DNA of 64,000 nucleotides from Isoetes taiwanensis (Eukaryota > Streptophyta > Lycopodiopsida > Isoetales > Isoetaceae): positions 3,725,702 through 3,789,701 of the forward strand of contig JAJEKV010000084.1 of NCBI GenBank assembly GCA_021234155.1, in the 5' to 3' direction. The translations under genes were made by a program, and so were the position numbers. How positions within the stretch are numbered: position 1 is the first letter of the stretch; each line of letters begins with the position of its first letter. The notes below the pieces were generated by a model. The model did no database searches and was not told the DNA's origin. It worked only from the letters and a program-made list of their open reading frames with translations. Positions 12,279 to 22,805 of this stretch are shown one piece after another.

Positions 12279-13073
12279 ATGGCCCGCACAAAACAGACTG
12301 CTAGGAAGCCTCGCCGAAGCGAATCCTCCAGCGCCAGCGGTCCTGGCCTCTTTCAGAGAGTCCTTCAAGAATGCCTTTTCCAAGAAGGCGAATCTTCTTC
12401 GAGCGAAGATGCAGGATCGGATCGGAGCGACCATACAGAGATCATAGAGGACGACCGGCCAGACATCATGCATCAAATTCTCGAGGAGATCGCAGAGGAG
12501 GAGGGAAGGGAGCAGGAGCACCCGAAACAGTGGGCAGTCAACAGCCGAGGAGCAACTCGCATCGAGACCCACCCAAGGGAGGAGCAAGGGAGAGAAGAGC
12601 AGCGGCAGCCGACGCTTAGCCCCGCAGAAGAAGCAGATCTTGCACGCTTCATTAGCAGGTACGAAGACAGGGAGCGCCGCCGAGAGGGGAGGACAAAGAG
12701 ACGGGAGGACAACCCAACCACAGCCGGTGAGCCGAAGAAGAAGAAGGCAAAAGGCATCAAGGCGGGCAACAGAAAGGTTGTGAAGGTTGGTAAGCGAGGA
12801 ACGGGGATCAACATCAACGAACCATCAGGCGAAGAGACCCCGCCCTCTACCGACGACTCAGACGAAGACTACGTGCCCGACACTGGGGGGGCAAGTTCTT
12901 CAAAACCCCCGGTCGTGGAGGAGGAAGTCCCCCAGCAGGTGGCACCTGAGCAGGATCAGCCCGGACAGCAGCCGAAGCCCCCACCGTTCCCGACGTGGGA
13001 TAGGGTCAAAGCCCTACGGCCCGAGGGGTTCACTTATAGTAAGGGGGGTATGCCATGTGCGTGCATAGGGTGA
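12279..13073 (+). CDS. Gag-like protein with a histone H3 N-terminus
   Basis: The first ATG of this frame is at 12279, with A at -3 and G at +4; an upstream extension of the frame opens only at a TTG. The product begins MARTKQTARKPRR. After Met removal, residues 1-9 are identical to histone H3 1-9, including R2, K4, R8 and K9; residue 10 is Pro instead of Ser. A Ser- and acid-rich stretch, a basic stretch with a KKKKAK nuclear-localisation-like run (around residue 155) and a Pro/Gln-rich tail follow. It matches no host gene I know. Its place after LTR, PBS and leader makes it the N-terminal part of gag. The frame seems to run out around 13040 into foreign sequence, so the C-terminus is not native. 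Confidence 0.75.
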   Translation: MARTKQTARKPRRSESSSASGPGLFQRVLQECLFQEGESSSSEDAGSDRSDHTEIIEDDRPDIMHQILEEIAEEEGREQEHPKQWAVNSRGATRIETHPREEQGREEQRQPTLSPAEEADLARFISRYEDRERRREGRTKRREDNPTTAGEPKKKKAKGIKAGNRKVVKVGKRGTGININEPSGEETPPSTDDSDEDYVPDTGGASSSKPPVVEEEVPQQVAPEQDQPGQQPKPPPFPTWDRVKALRPEGFTYSKGGMPCACIG

Positions 13074-13281
13074 TCAAAAACACCCCCGTATACGATTTCT
13101 TGAAAGGCAAATTCGACCCCTTCCGTACAAAGTTTACCCCAAGTAGTGGCAAAAAACCCCCCTACCTCTTACGTATACGTATGGAAATGGGTCGAAAAAA
13201 CCCCCCTACAAGTCACTCAGGCACATTGTATGGCACTTACAGTGAATCCCCCTTGCCCTACGGCCACAACGGGAGGCATAT

Positions 13282-13500
13282 GTGATAGACCCCGTCAAGG
13301 TCTATCAGAAGAGGATCAGGGAGCACAACGCTTACATGGAGAAGTGGGAGGCATACAATGCCTATTACCAGGAGAACAGGGTGAGAACGATTGAAGGCGG
13401 ACACCCGACAAGAAGCCAGACCCTGAAGCCGCCGCCACCGAAGCCCAAGCCTCCCAGAGCACCAGGAAAGAAGCGGGCTGGCAGGAAGAAGTTGGAGAAC
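13282..13500 (+). pseudogene. Gag fragment, 3' part
   Basis: A second coding-like stretch in another frame begins VYQKRIREHNAYMEKW and ends in a Pro/Lys-rich run (KPPPPKPKPPRAPGKK). Composition and position suggest a continuation of gag. It is parted from the H3-tail ORF by about 200 bp holding three near-repeats of AAAAAACCCCCCTAC. It runs directly into an LTR tail at 13501, so the rest of gag and all of pol were deleted from this copy. Confidence 0.5.
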
Positions 13501-13554
13501 AGAACTCTTGTTTGTATACGGTGTGTGCACCGTATGCGAGTAGGGGACGTCACA
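13501..13554 (+). mobile_element. LTR tail (last 54 bp)
   Basis: This is nearly identical to 11560-11613, ending GAGTAGGGGACGTCACA. It marks the right end of the element complex. The sequence resumes in a host-like FCP1 domain read on the minus strand, so the complex is inserted in that gene. No matching 5-bp duplication of the right flank (GCATC) is seen beside 9934, so the original left boundary must lie elsewhere. Confidence 0.88.
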
Positions 13555-13935
13555 GCATCATCATCTACTATTATGATGTCCTCTTTCTTTTGAATGCCAA
13601 GCTGATCCATCATAGTACCAAGATGTTTCACAAAGACCGGTTTGCCATCCGGATCTCTTGGATGTGGAAACTTTATACACTTACTTTGGTCCCAAATCGT
13701 CACAAAGTCTCGATTCATGCCTGGTAACACCCTAAGTACTTCATCAACATTTCTGCATTCCATTGAGGACCAGATGGCAACTCGAAACAATCTGAACCCC
13801 TCATTCATCATATCTTCTAAGTGTGGACGAGGATAGATCCACTTAGTATTCGATTCTAGAGGGACTTGCTCGAAGTCATCATCAAGTAATAAGCTTCTTA
13901 GGAAACGCTTTTACACAGACACTATTCGGATCGAA
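13555..13935 (-). pseudogene. FCP1-like (NIF family) HAD phosphatase domain, broken
   Basis: Read on the minus strand, KIIVFDPNSV (near 13930) fits HAD motif I, with Asn at the D+2 position. RVAIWSSMECRNVDEVLRVL, TIWDQSKC and KPVFVKHLG follow, then IIIVDDDA, the FCP1/NIF DDSxxK region. The reading is cut at VDDDA by the LTR tail at 13554. FCP1-like proteins dephosphorylate Ser/Thr, classically on the RNA polymerase II tail; the substrate here is unknown. Motif I and the rest are in different frames, so exon joining or decay is needed. A second such domain lies at 55613-56065. Confidence 0.7.
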
Positions 13936-14727
13936 GACAATGATTTTATCACAAGCGGGTGGAGCCCCCGAACCATGGAAAACAAAGAGTTAGCCATGCA
14001 AAAGTGTTCTGCAATACACGCCAAGCGGCGCTTTTATCCTTCATAACAAAGCTACATATCGCGCTTAGCGTGATTTACCTTTCATCGCCGCCATCATCCG
14101 CAGCTAGCCTTAGCATCTACTTCACTCCCCGGATGCTTATCGGCCGGAAGCATGAACGCCACCGCTAAGTTCGGACACGTTCTCTTCTATGAAAGCTACC
14201 ACGTGGGTTTGATTCCCAACCTCGTTGCATCCGAGCTTGCATGATCATCCCGGCTGGTATCGAACCGCCGCACGCGCATTCCCCTGCCGGACATTACCAC
14301 TTGGAATGTTATGAAGCATGGACGCCAAATTTTTCTCCATGGTCTCAATGCTCCCGCTCTAGCATTTCGCCTTCTCCTCGGGGTTGCATTGCTTTTTGAA
14401 CATTCGAGTTGCACTTTCGAGGCTTTTATGAACTAGTATTCTGCTACGCCCTTCGTGAAGGTACCAAAGCCAACGGGTTTTTATCTTTGACAGACCCCAA
14501 TCAGCCGTGGGCTAGTACCTTTTCAAAAAACACTTCAAGGAAATCCTTGGACCGGTCATCGCTGATCTAAACTTAAACATCTTCTTGATGTCTTCGTGGC
14601 CTCTACCAATATACCCTCCAACATGCAATTCACAAAGAAGTGGTATCAAGTGGTGCAAATGCCTCAACAAGATAGCTTGCCGATTGATTGCAAACCCATG
14701 TTTATTCAAGGGTCCCTTTTTCTTTTG
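13936..14727. other. No recognised gene
   Basis: There are only short frames. GCAATACACGCCAAGCGGCGC and similar words near 14010-14070 are outlying members of palindrome family A. This may be an intron or degraded sequence of the minus-strand gene on its right. Confidence 0.4.
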
Positions 14728-15434
14728 TCACAATTCCAGAGTGATGTCTTTGCGGTAGAGGTTAGGAACATCAAATTCCTCGCATTCATTTGTTTCATCC
14801 TCGCTATCTGCTTTGTAGAAGACATTTTTCAAGTTGGGTTCATCCAAAAGAAAACACTGCCATGCACCTTTATCCGATGCCCCTTTGCTCTTAGCTACCT
14901 CATAGTCGTCATCTGGCACAAGGGATATCATTATGAAGATTATACAAGCGCTTTTATACTGCATCCTCAAATCAATATCCTTTGTCTCAAAGAGAAGAGA
15001 GCCTTCCCTAACGACCTTTAGGCATTCCAAGTCGTATGAAGCCACCAAAGCATGCATATGAGGCTCTCCTGGGGGGCATATGATGACAATAGTAAAGAGT
15101 TTCTGAGTTGTTAAGCCTATGCAGCTACTAAAAAAACTGTTGTACTCCTGTTGAGTCATCCCATTCTCCTTTTGCATCCTTTATCCAATACAAACAGAGA
15201 AATATTACGAGGGCCTATTGTTGTATCGGGTAGGAGACCTTTATAGCTAGTAGAGACCAGGTATTGGAGTGCAGGTAAGTCACCACCAACATCTTTCAGG
15301 ACGGCAACCTTTCTTCTCAGCTCAGCCATCACCTTATCAGATAGCTTTGAGGTGTGCTGTTGGTTCTTTGATTTCCTGTTTTGCAGAAATTCCTTCGACC
15401 AAAAGACGTATTTCTTGATGTCATCGCCAGACAC
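14728..15434 (-). pseudogene. Unrecognised minus-strand exons
   Basis: Two overlapping minus frames look coding. The first (15434-15156) is lysine-rich and begins near DDIKKYVFWSKEFL. The second (15177-14728) contains QQEYNSFFSSCIGL, IVIICPPGEPHMHALVASYD and an acidic end (ADSEDETNECEEFDVP). They join at about 15160 only with a frame change, so there is an indel or small intron. I know no family for them. They lie upstream, in the minus sense, of the FCP1-like domain and may be its N-terminal region. Confidence 0.35.
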
Positions 15435-15740
15435 GCCATACTTGTCTAGCAGGCCGACTTTCGCACAATGTTACATCACCGGATAGCTTCTCGCTTCTTC
15501 ACCAACTGCTACCTTCATAACTCGCGCATGTTCTTTATATGAGTGCAACAATCAATGAAGGACATTTTGTCCTTAACTGAAGAAGCCTTCTTGTACAGAA
15601 CTTCTTTGTTTATGCATTGATTTAACAACCAAATGATTTCATCATCTTGAGGCCCTAGACTTTCCTCTCATCTCTAGAGTCTTGAGATCAAATATTGAAG
15701 TATCTTGAGGAGGCACTCTCGTCCCCATTGGGTCCGGTAG

Positions 15741-16092
15741 TCAAGCTTCGAAAGCATAAGCATCCCGTAACTGCTCCACTTCGCCTGCACTTCTTCGCCC
15801 CAGCGAAGAGGATCTTGTAGGCATCTCAGGACCTCTCGAAGCTTTGCTTCGACGCCTCGCCTGCTTCCTCCCCAGGTTTTTTTCCTGTTTTTTTGGCTCT
15901 TGGTTTCTTATCTTGGATGATAGTCTGAGCCAAGGTCTTTTCCAATGCCTTAAACTCCTCAGACTTCGTTCCTCCCTGTTTTGTTTGCAGGGGTCTTCCA
16001 TATTCTATCCATTGCTGGCGGGCATGACGGAGTTGTTCCACGTAAGGGCTGCACGTGTAAGGAAAGCATGTCAGCCAATATGAGCAGGGCAT
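15741..16092 (-). pseudogene. Lys/Glu-rich minus-strand exon
   Basis: The minus frame reads VEQLRHARQQWIEYGRPLQT and then a basic stretch (KKPRAKKTGKKPGEEAGEAS). A similar arrangement, a QW-containing helix followed by a basic segment, lies at 57560-57760. It probably belongs to the minus-strand gene ending in the FCP1-like domain. The family is unknown. Confidence 0.3.
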
Positions 16093-16149
16093 ACAAAAGT
16101 TAACCGCTTTTTAGATCAAGCAAACAGGATAATCAGGAAACGTCAAAGG

Positions 16150-16590
16150 CAGCCGTGCCAATTCGCGCGTGTGGCATGTATTCATGCTGCCAATTCGCGC
16201 CTGGCGTGTATTCGTCCGCGAATTGTCAGCATGAATACACGCCACGCGCGAATTGCCAATGTAATCGATTTTGATCAGCAGATGTTGCCAATTCGCGTGG
16301 GTATGTATTCATGCCGACAATCCAGACGACGGTACACAGGCATGCTAATTGGCAAAGATGAATACACGCCACGCCAGCGCTACCGGGCGTATTCGGTCGC
16401 ATGAATAGGCAAAGATGAATACACGCCAGCGCCAAATTGGCAAGGCACCGCATTCGCTACTGGCGTGTATTCGTCACCGATGAAAATGCAAAGACATTGG
16501 CATTCATCCGCTGGCGCTATTCATGCCGACACCATGGACGAATACACGCCAGCGAATTGGTAGCATGAATTCACGCCAGCGGAATTGGCA
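16150..16590. repeat. Palindromic repeat array, family A
   Basis: About ten copies of CCAATTCGCGCCTGGCGTGT-ATTC, alternating with its reverse complement, are packed into 440 bp. Clear ones lie at about 16158-16183, 16190-16213, 16232-16255 (inverted), 16287-16311, 16359-16373 (inverted), 16418-16440 (inverted), 16459-16472, 16540-16560 (inverted) and 16566-16585 (inverted). Spacing is irregular. Outliers occur at 14012, 17858, 19727-19790 and 19995-20060. There is no coding sense in it. Confidence 0.85.
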
Positions 16591-16696
16591 CGCATTGACA
16601 CATGCTGGACCTATTCTCATCTCAAGTATTGCTACTTGATATATCCGACTCTATTCCACCAAATATACTAACCTTTTATAAAGAAAGACTTACCAT

Positions 16697-17790
16697 TTAG
16701 CTCAATGTTGCACTAATCTCCCCCAGGTCCTCCAGGGGTATATGGGGCTTAGAAACCGACACCTCCTCGTGGTTGTAATGTAGCGTATACATTGCTTGTC
16801 CGCTTTGCTTTAGCCCGGTTGGATAGGGACCGTTGTGCCTCAATAGAATGTCAGTCCGCACAATTATAAGGAAGCATACATTAGGGTTCTCCACTGTTAG
16901 CTCTTCTAGTGTTGTCCACCGGAGTGGAGCATCCTTTTCTTATCCCAAGGAAGCACGTCGCCACCGGCATAGGAACTTGGCCTGGATTCCTCACCATCGC
17001 CAATATTTCTCTTGCATGCTCGTGGTCATACCTCCCGCTAACAAGACTTGACTTATGTGATCGCACTCGGATCGGTCAACATGGATGGGATGTGTAAAAG
17101 ATCGGCCAAGTGGGTAGTTGTTCCATACTTGACTAGCCTACTCATTGCCTCCAAACGCAATTTCTTTTTAAGAGTCATTTTACGCCAAAATGCCGCCAAT
17201 CAAGTTAAAATGGGGGATGTCCTTTCCTAAGTCCAGCAATCTTCGTACATCCCTGATATCATTTTGATGCTTCATCTCCTCCAGGTAGTAACTTGGAGAA
17301 GGTCCTCGCAAAGCTCTCCTCACTGCAGACACCCCTTCACTAATAGAAACTGGAGTGAGGACAGTATTTTGAGGCCATCCGTACTTGAAACATGACTCAG
17401 CACTCACGTCCTTCTTCATCAGACCATCTTTGAAAGCAGTTGCCCTGGCATGTGTAAATCTGACGAGATCTTTCTTGTGGTTCTTCACAACCTCCACTAG
17501 GAGTTGACAACAGATGTCATCCTGCTCCTCACAAGTGATAAGAATACCTTGTTTCTTCATAAGCTCGGTCTCTTTCTTTCTGGAGTGTAACACAAGATCC
17601 ACCTTACCATTTGTTTTGCCTACATCAACATACCACTCCGCACTGTCATCCATCTTCTCCTCGGGGCATGGAGGATCTGTGTCTGCTTTGATAATGGATC
17701 CGCTATCATCCATCGACAATGCATAGGATACTGCGTCCTCATTGGGCTTTCCCTTCTTCTGTGAGCTGGAGCTCGCTGGAGTATCTTCCC
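16697..17790 (-). pseudogene. Unrecognised minus-strand coding region
   Basis: The longest piece (17719-17180, about 180 codons, probably extending to about 17790) is soluble and rich in Lys and Glu, with CEEQDDICCQLLVEVVKNHK and YYLEEMKHQNDIRDVRRLL. Further pieces continue below: HEHAREILAMVRNPGQVPMP (about 17030-16960) and IVRTDILLRHNGPYPTGLKQ (about 16860-16800). Frame changes and stops lie between them, so several exons or a decayed gene. I know no homologue. Confidence 0.4.
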
Positions 17791-18499
17791 AGCCTCTTGC
17801 TTTCTTAGGAGGAGGTAGGAGCAGTCATTCGGTTTTGTCTCTTCTTCCCTGCAAACGACGGTGCAATACACGCTTAGCGCGATTTCGGGTGGTCATCAAT
17901 TCCGGCCAGGCTAAAGCACAGAATGGCATACAATCCCCAGTTACAGACATGCACTCAAAAGGCGTGCCGACCACACAGTCGAAGGCAGGCCAACTACACA
18001 CGGTCATACTACTTTACAAATTATAGACATAACAGTTAATCACGAGCAGGACAATTTAACACAGGAAGGACATTTATTGCAGATGCAAATACAAGTCACA
18101 GCAGAAATGAGCAGCTAAAGAAATGATAGATGCGGGAGTGTCGCCAGCTATAGAAATTTAAGTCACCAAGAACGTAAATAATAGACGGGAGCATAGGCGT
18201 AAGATACGAGCAAATACAAGAAATACTGAGCAATGAACAATGAATGAATAACACACGTAATGATGACAATACCGACCTTGAGCATCTTTTCACAAGGCCC
18301 TACTCGAAGTTTGGAGCAAGACGACCTTTGACAACAAGATCTTCGCGATGATCTTGAGCCTCGGAGTTATTGAGTTCCCGAAATTTCTGAAGTTCTTGAG
18401 CGCTGCCTCGAGCAAGTCGACAATCAAAAAGCAAGAAATGGAATTCAAAACTTATATAGATTTCCATAAGGCGATTAGGTCGGCTTTCGACGACGGGTT

Positions 18500-18645
18500 T
18501 CATTCGGATCGACTTTTCATCGACGGGTCCGATAGAAGCGGCGGCTATTAAAATATCGCGGATCGACTTTTAATCGACGGTCCGATAGAAGGGGCGGATA
18601 TTTAAATTTCGATTGACTTTTAATCGACGGTTAGCAATCTTACGC
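18500..18645. repeat. Three-copy GATCGACTTTTAATCGACGG repeat
   Basis: Three units of about 50 bp start near 18506, 18557 and 18606. Each has a near-palindrome (TCGACTTTTAATCGA), and two have GGTCCGATAGAAG(G/C)GGCGG. No gene overlaps them. Confidence 0.75.
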
Positions 18646-18999
18646 TTGGGCCTAATGGACGACGCGATCGCATGAAAGCAAAAATGGCTCTACGACGCCG
18701 CATTGTCAAATCCCATAATTAGATTTCACTCGGTAGAAAAGCAAAGATAATTAATCGGATAATTTGAAACTACCACCTAATCTTTGCCGCCAAATTTCTT
18801 GTCATTCGAACTCGAAAAGAACTGGGAAGAACAGGGAAGAACTCGAAGAACTCGGAAGAACTGGGAAGAAGCCGGCTGCCGATGTCGGCGTCGAGCGCCT
18901 TCATGTAAGTTCATCTACTCTTCCAACCCAAGCTCCAAATTAATCCCACGATCTTGCGATATTGAACAGCGTTGGAGAAGAATGCTACATGTCGGCGCA

Positions 19000-19246
19000 A
19001 TTTGAAGAGGAGGGTGGAAATTGCAAGATAGAATCACCGATTCGAAGCAATCGCCATGGAGTTCCTCTTGGAAATGATCATGTGAAGATTCTAGTAACCA
19101 GTTGCCATTTCAACGACGAAGCATTACCCAGAAGGCATCCTGATGGAGACACAGTGGGTGAAAGCATCGGAACCTTTGTTGCATGGCCAGTAATTCGCTT
19201 AAAGAAGGTGAGTTTCATTTACTTGGAAGACATAGAGGAAGATTGA
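19000..19246 (+). pseudogene. Exon resembling a plant-transposon domain (DUF8039-like)
   Basis: The plus frame contains GVPLGNDHVKILVT, EALPRRHPDGDTVGESIGTF and VAWPVIRLKK. The order LGxDxVxV, LPxP, a short gap, then VGxxxGTFVAWP is that of the DUF8039-type domain found beside CACTA and Ulp1-carrying transposon proteins in plants. That comparison is from memory. A related piece lies at 23489-23737. There is no complete gene. Confidence 0.4.
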
Positions 19247-19726
19247 GTGCTCATACTAAAATGCACAAGCTGATTCTGGCCATATGTATGAAATTAAAAG
19301 GCTTCCATGCCGGACGATTCATTCAATATTGCAAAACTATAAGGCCCTGCAGGACGAGCATTCGTGAATTCAAAAAAACTCAAGCTTTTACATGGATGGG
19401 ATATTCTTTACATGGATGGCATTCTTTACATTGTTTTAATTACATCTGTGTGTTATTTATCTATGTGTTATTCATCTGTTTGTTGTTCCTCAGTAGTCTC
19501 AAATGCTGGCACAATAGTCTCAAATGCTTGAAAAAAAGGATAAACCGGCATACAAGATTCGGCAAATAAGATGGTGCGCCTATTGGGATATTACCCAAAA
19601 TGGCTTCGAGGTCCAACTCTAATTATCAGCTTAGCATTCTCCATTTCAAGCCCCTCCAGAGCACCCATTACACTACTCATTGAATAAGCTTATGCTTGTA
19701 GCCTATGCTGGCACAGGAGGAACTTC

Positions 19727-20062
19727 AGTTGAATACGCGCTAGGCATATGTTCAGTTGAATACGCGCCAGGCGAGAATTCATTGAAAAAACAAATTAGTG
19801 ATTTCGCGGCCATGAGCTAATACCATTCACTTGTAATTTAAATGCCATGCGGTGTCCTCGTATTGTACTTTTTAAAGCAAAGATGTTATTTCTTCAGAAG
19901 GTTTGTACTTGTAATTTTTAATTCGAGAGAGCTGAAATGAAATCGCCAGGTGCAGAAATATAAAGCAGGTGCAAAATGTTTACATTGGTAATTCAATACA
20001 CGCCTGGCGTGAACTGCATAAAGCTAATTATCGATGCAATTCACGCCAGCGTGTATTGGACT
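19727..20062. repeat. Palindrome family A, second cluster
   Basis: Two direct copies of CAGTTGAATACGCGC(C/T)AGGC lie at 19727-19780. An inverted pair, AATACACGCCTGGCGTGAA and TTCACGCCAGCGTGTATT, lies at about 19995-20060 and can form a large cruciform. These are the words used in the array at 16150-16590. Confidence 0.75.
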
Positions 20063-20532
20063 TCTTGACAATTTAAACATTTTGCACACAAACATATTTT
20101 CGGCCCGACGTCATCTCACCGACTCTCAAAAATTAATAATGAAAGAGCGAAATTCAAAATCACTACTCAAGAAATTACAGTTATGCTTTCAAGTTAGAGT
20201 TGACACTAAAGAAACATATTGCAGTCATTAATCCTTGTATTGCCATTTAAAATTTTTACATAAGGCCTTTAATTAGAGTTGCCAGAATTCAAATGACCTG
20301 CGGAAATTCACGATTACGCTTTCAAGTTAGAGTAGAAACTAAAGAAACATATTGCGATCCAATGAAATCCTTGTATTGCCATTGAAAAATTTTACATAAG
20401 GCCTTTTATTAGAGTTGCCCAGCTCTGTGTTACAAAATTACAGAATTTTTAGGCAGTTTAAGGAGATGCCTAGCTCCATTCATAATCCTCTTCTGAACCA
20501 AAAACTAAATAACAAAAACAAAAAAAAAAAAT

Positions 20533-20742
20533 TCAACCCTCTACCTCCTCCTCTTCTTCCTCCTCCTCTTCTTCCTCTGAGCTTTCATCTGCCATCCTCG
20601 TCAGGATGTCTTCGGCAACATCTTCATCTTCGGAGGAGGAGAGGGCATCCATAATCAGCTGCTTTTTTTCTTCTTCTAATTCTTCCCGCCATTCTTCATC
20701 TGCTTCCTCCATTTCTTCTTCTTTCTCAATCTCGTTCTCCAT
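20533..20742 (-). CDS. Acidic coiled-coil-like ORF, uncertain
   Basis: This is a 69-codon minus frame starting at ATG. It is extremely rich in Glu and Asp (MENEIEKEEEMEEADEEW, then a Glu run). It could be the acidic first exon of a transposon protein or a low-complexity artefact of the TTC/TCC-rich plus strand. The single non-repetitive stretch (KKQLIMDALSSSEDEDVAED) favours a real exon slightly. Confidence 0.25.
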   Translation of the reverse strand: MENEIEKEEEMEEADEEWREELEEEKKQLIMDALSSSEDEDVAEDILTRMADESSEEEEEEEEEEEVEG

Positions 20743-21235
20743 CTCCTCATCTGAATCAAGGGGAGTATGGGGGGACTCGGGGCTGCTGGTGCTGGTCCTC
20801 AGATAATCTTTTCCCGGGCGAAGCTTGCCTTGAACAAATAACTCCTGAATTATCCGGGGGCGTGGTGCGGAGAGCAGCCCACGCTGACATCTCGCGGGAG
20901 GGGAATGGATTTTTTATCAATTTTTTTTCGCCTCTTCGCCTCTCGGGAGGCCGAGTCCCGTGGGATGGAGCCGGGGCAGGTAGGCAGCATGGCTCACCAT
21001 GGTAGAAGGAAGAAAGGAAGAAAGGATTGGCGCTAGAAGGAAGAAAGGATTGGCGGTTGAAAGAATGGAGGGTTTCTTATAGGCGCGGTTGTAATTATGA
21101 TTCCATCACATCATAGAAGACTAGTAATGGTGCCCAGTTCTTTGAGCAAATATTAAAGGAACATTTGTGGATGGAAACCTATTCAGCTCAGACTCATTAA
21201 CCAAGTTCATCATATCTAGGCTATAAGAGGTTTTT

Positions 21236-22805
21236 GTGCATTTGATAACCTTCCCTATCCTTTTTTCCTCATTTTCTTACACACTTTCTTTTTTCCCTTT
21301 TCTTATTTTTCCTGCACATTTACTTTTCTCCTTCTCTCTCTCTTTTTTTCTTTTCTTTTTTACCCTCTTCTCCCTCCTCTTTTCCTTCCTTTTCTCCTTC
21401 TCATTTTTCCCTTTCCCTTTCCCTTTTTTGACTTTTTTCCTTCCCTTTTCACCTTTCTCCACCCTTCCCATTTTTCTCATGCTCTTTTTTTTCCTTTCCT
21501 TTTCCCATTCCTTTTTGCTTTTCTCTTTTCCCTTCCATTTTCTTATGCCCTTTTTGCATTCCCTTTTCCCCACCTTTTTTTTTTTTATGTTTTTTCTTCC
21601 TCTCCTCACCCTCTTCTTCTTTATCTCATGTCTCTTTTTTCCCATTTTCTTCTTCCTTTTTTCTCATGCCTTTTTTCCTTTCCTTCCCCCCTTTCCGCCT
21701 CCCTTTTTCTTTTTCCCTTTCCTTCTTTTTTCATCATTTCCCCACCCTTTCCCTTTTTCCCGTGCCCTTTTCCTCTTTCCTTCCCCCCTTCCTTTTCTCT
21801 TTCCCTTTCCTTTTTCCTTTTTCCTTTTTCCTTTTTCCTTTTTCCTTTTTCCTTTTTCCCATGTATTTTTCCATTCCTTTTTCTCCACTTCTTTTTACTT
21901 GCCTTTTCTTCCGCCTTACCCTCTTCCCCTTTTTTTTTTCTTTTCCCTTTCCCTATGCTCTTTTTCCTTTATTTTTTACCCTTTGCTCACCCTTTCCCTC
22001 TTCCAGTTTTTATGTGCCCTTTTCCCTTCCTCTTTTCCATTTTCCCTCCTTATTCCTCGTGTTCTTTTTCTTTCCCCTTCGCCTCCCATTTCCTTTTTCT
22101 GTTCCTTCTTTTTTTTTCATCCTTTTCTCTTTTCCATGCCCTTTTCCTCTTTCCTTTCCACCCTTTTTTTCCTTCTTTCTTTTCCTTTCCATTTTCCCAC
22201 ACCTTTTTCCATTCCATTTTTTCCACCTTTTTCACATGCCCTTTTTCCTCCTTTTCCCACCCTCTTCCCCTTTTCCCTTTTCCTCTTTTCCTATTCCATG
22301 TTTTCTGTTCTCTTTTTTTTTTTTTTTCCCTTTTCTCTTTTCCATCTCTTTTTTTGCCTTTTTTTTTTTTTTTCCTTTCCTCACCCTTTTCCTCTTCTCG
22401 TTGCCACTTTCTCCTTCCTCTCTCATTTCCCTCTCCCTTTTCCTCATGCCCTTTTCCCTTTTTGCCTCCTTTTTCCTTCCCTTTCTATTTTTTCCATGCC
22501 CTTTTTCCTTCTCTACATCATTCTTATCTTCCCCTTTTCCCTTCCTTCACCCTTTCCGTCTTCACCTTTTCCCGTTGCCCTATTTTTCTTCCTTTTCCTC
22601 CCTTCCCTTTTTCTTTTCCCTTATTCTGCCCTTACCCTTTCCCCTTTTCCTTTTCATAGTGTCCTTTTTTCCTTCCTTTTCTCCCTTTCTTTTTTCTTTC
22701 CCTTTTTCGTGCTCTTTTCCCTTTCCTTTTCCCTTCTCCGTCTTTCCCTTTTACCCGTGCCTTTTTGCCTCTCACTTTGCCCTTTTCTCTGCCATTTTCC
22801 CTTTC
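21236..22805 (+). repeat. 1.6-kb homopyrimidine block
   Basis: The plus strand is almost only C and T, built from CCCTTTTCC/CCTTTTTCC words and a recurring ATGCCCTTTTTCC motif, with a pure five-unit TTTTTCC run at about 21800-21860. Long frames over it are low-complexity Phe/Ser/Pro and are not genes. An inverted copy fills 63070-64000, with the same unique flank. Such homopurine-homopyrimidine DNA can form triplex (H-DNA). Confidence 0.95.

Noticed and set aside
12273-12817. Minus-strand frames over the H3-tail gag
   Set aside because: They are shadows of the plus-strand gag codons and carry no known domain.
13040-13275. MITE inserted inside gag
   Set aside because: G-rich and C-rich ends exist, but inverted repeats are weak and no target duplication is seen.
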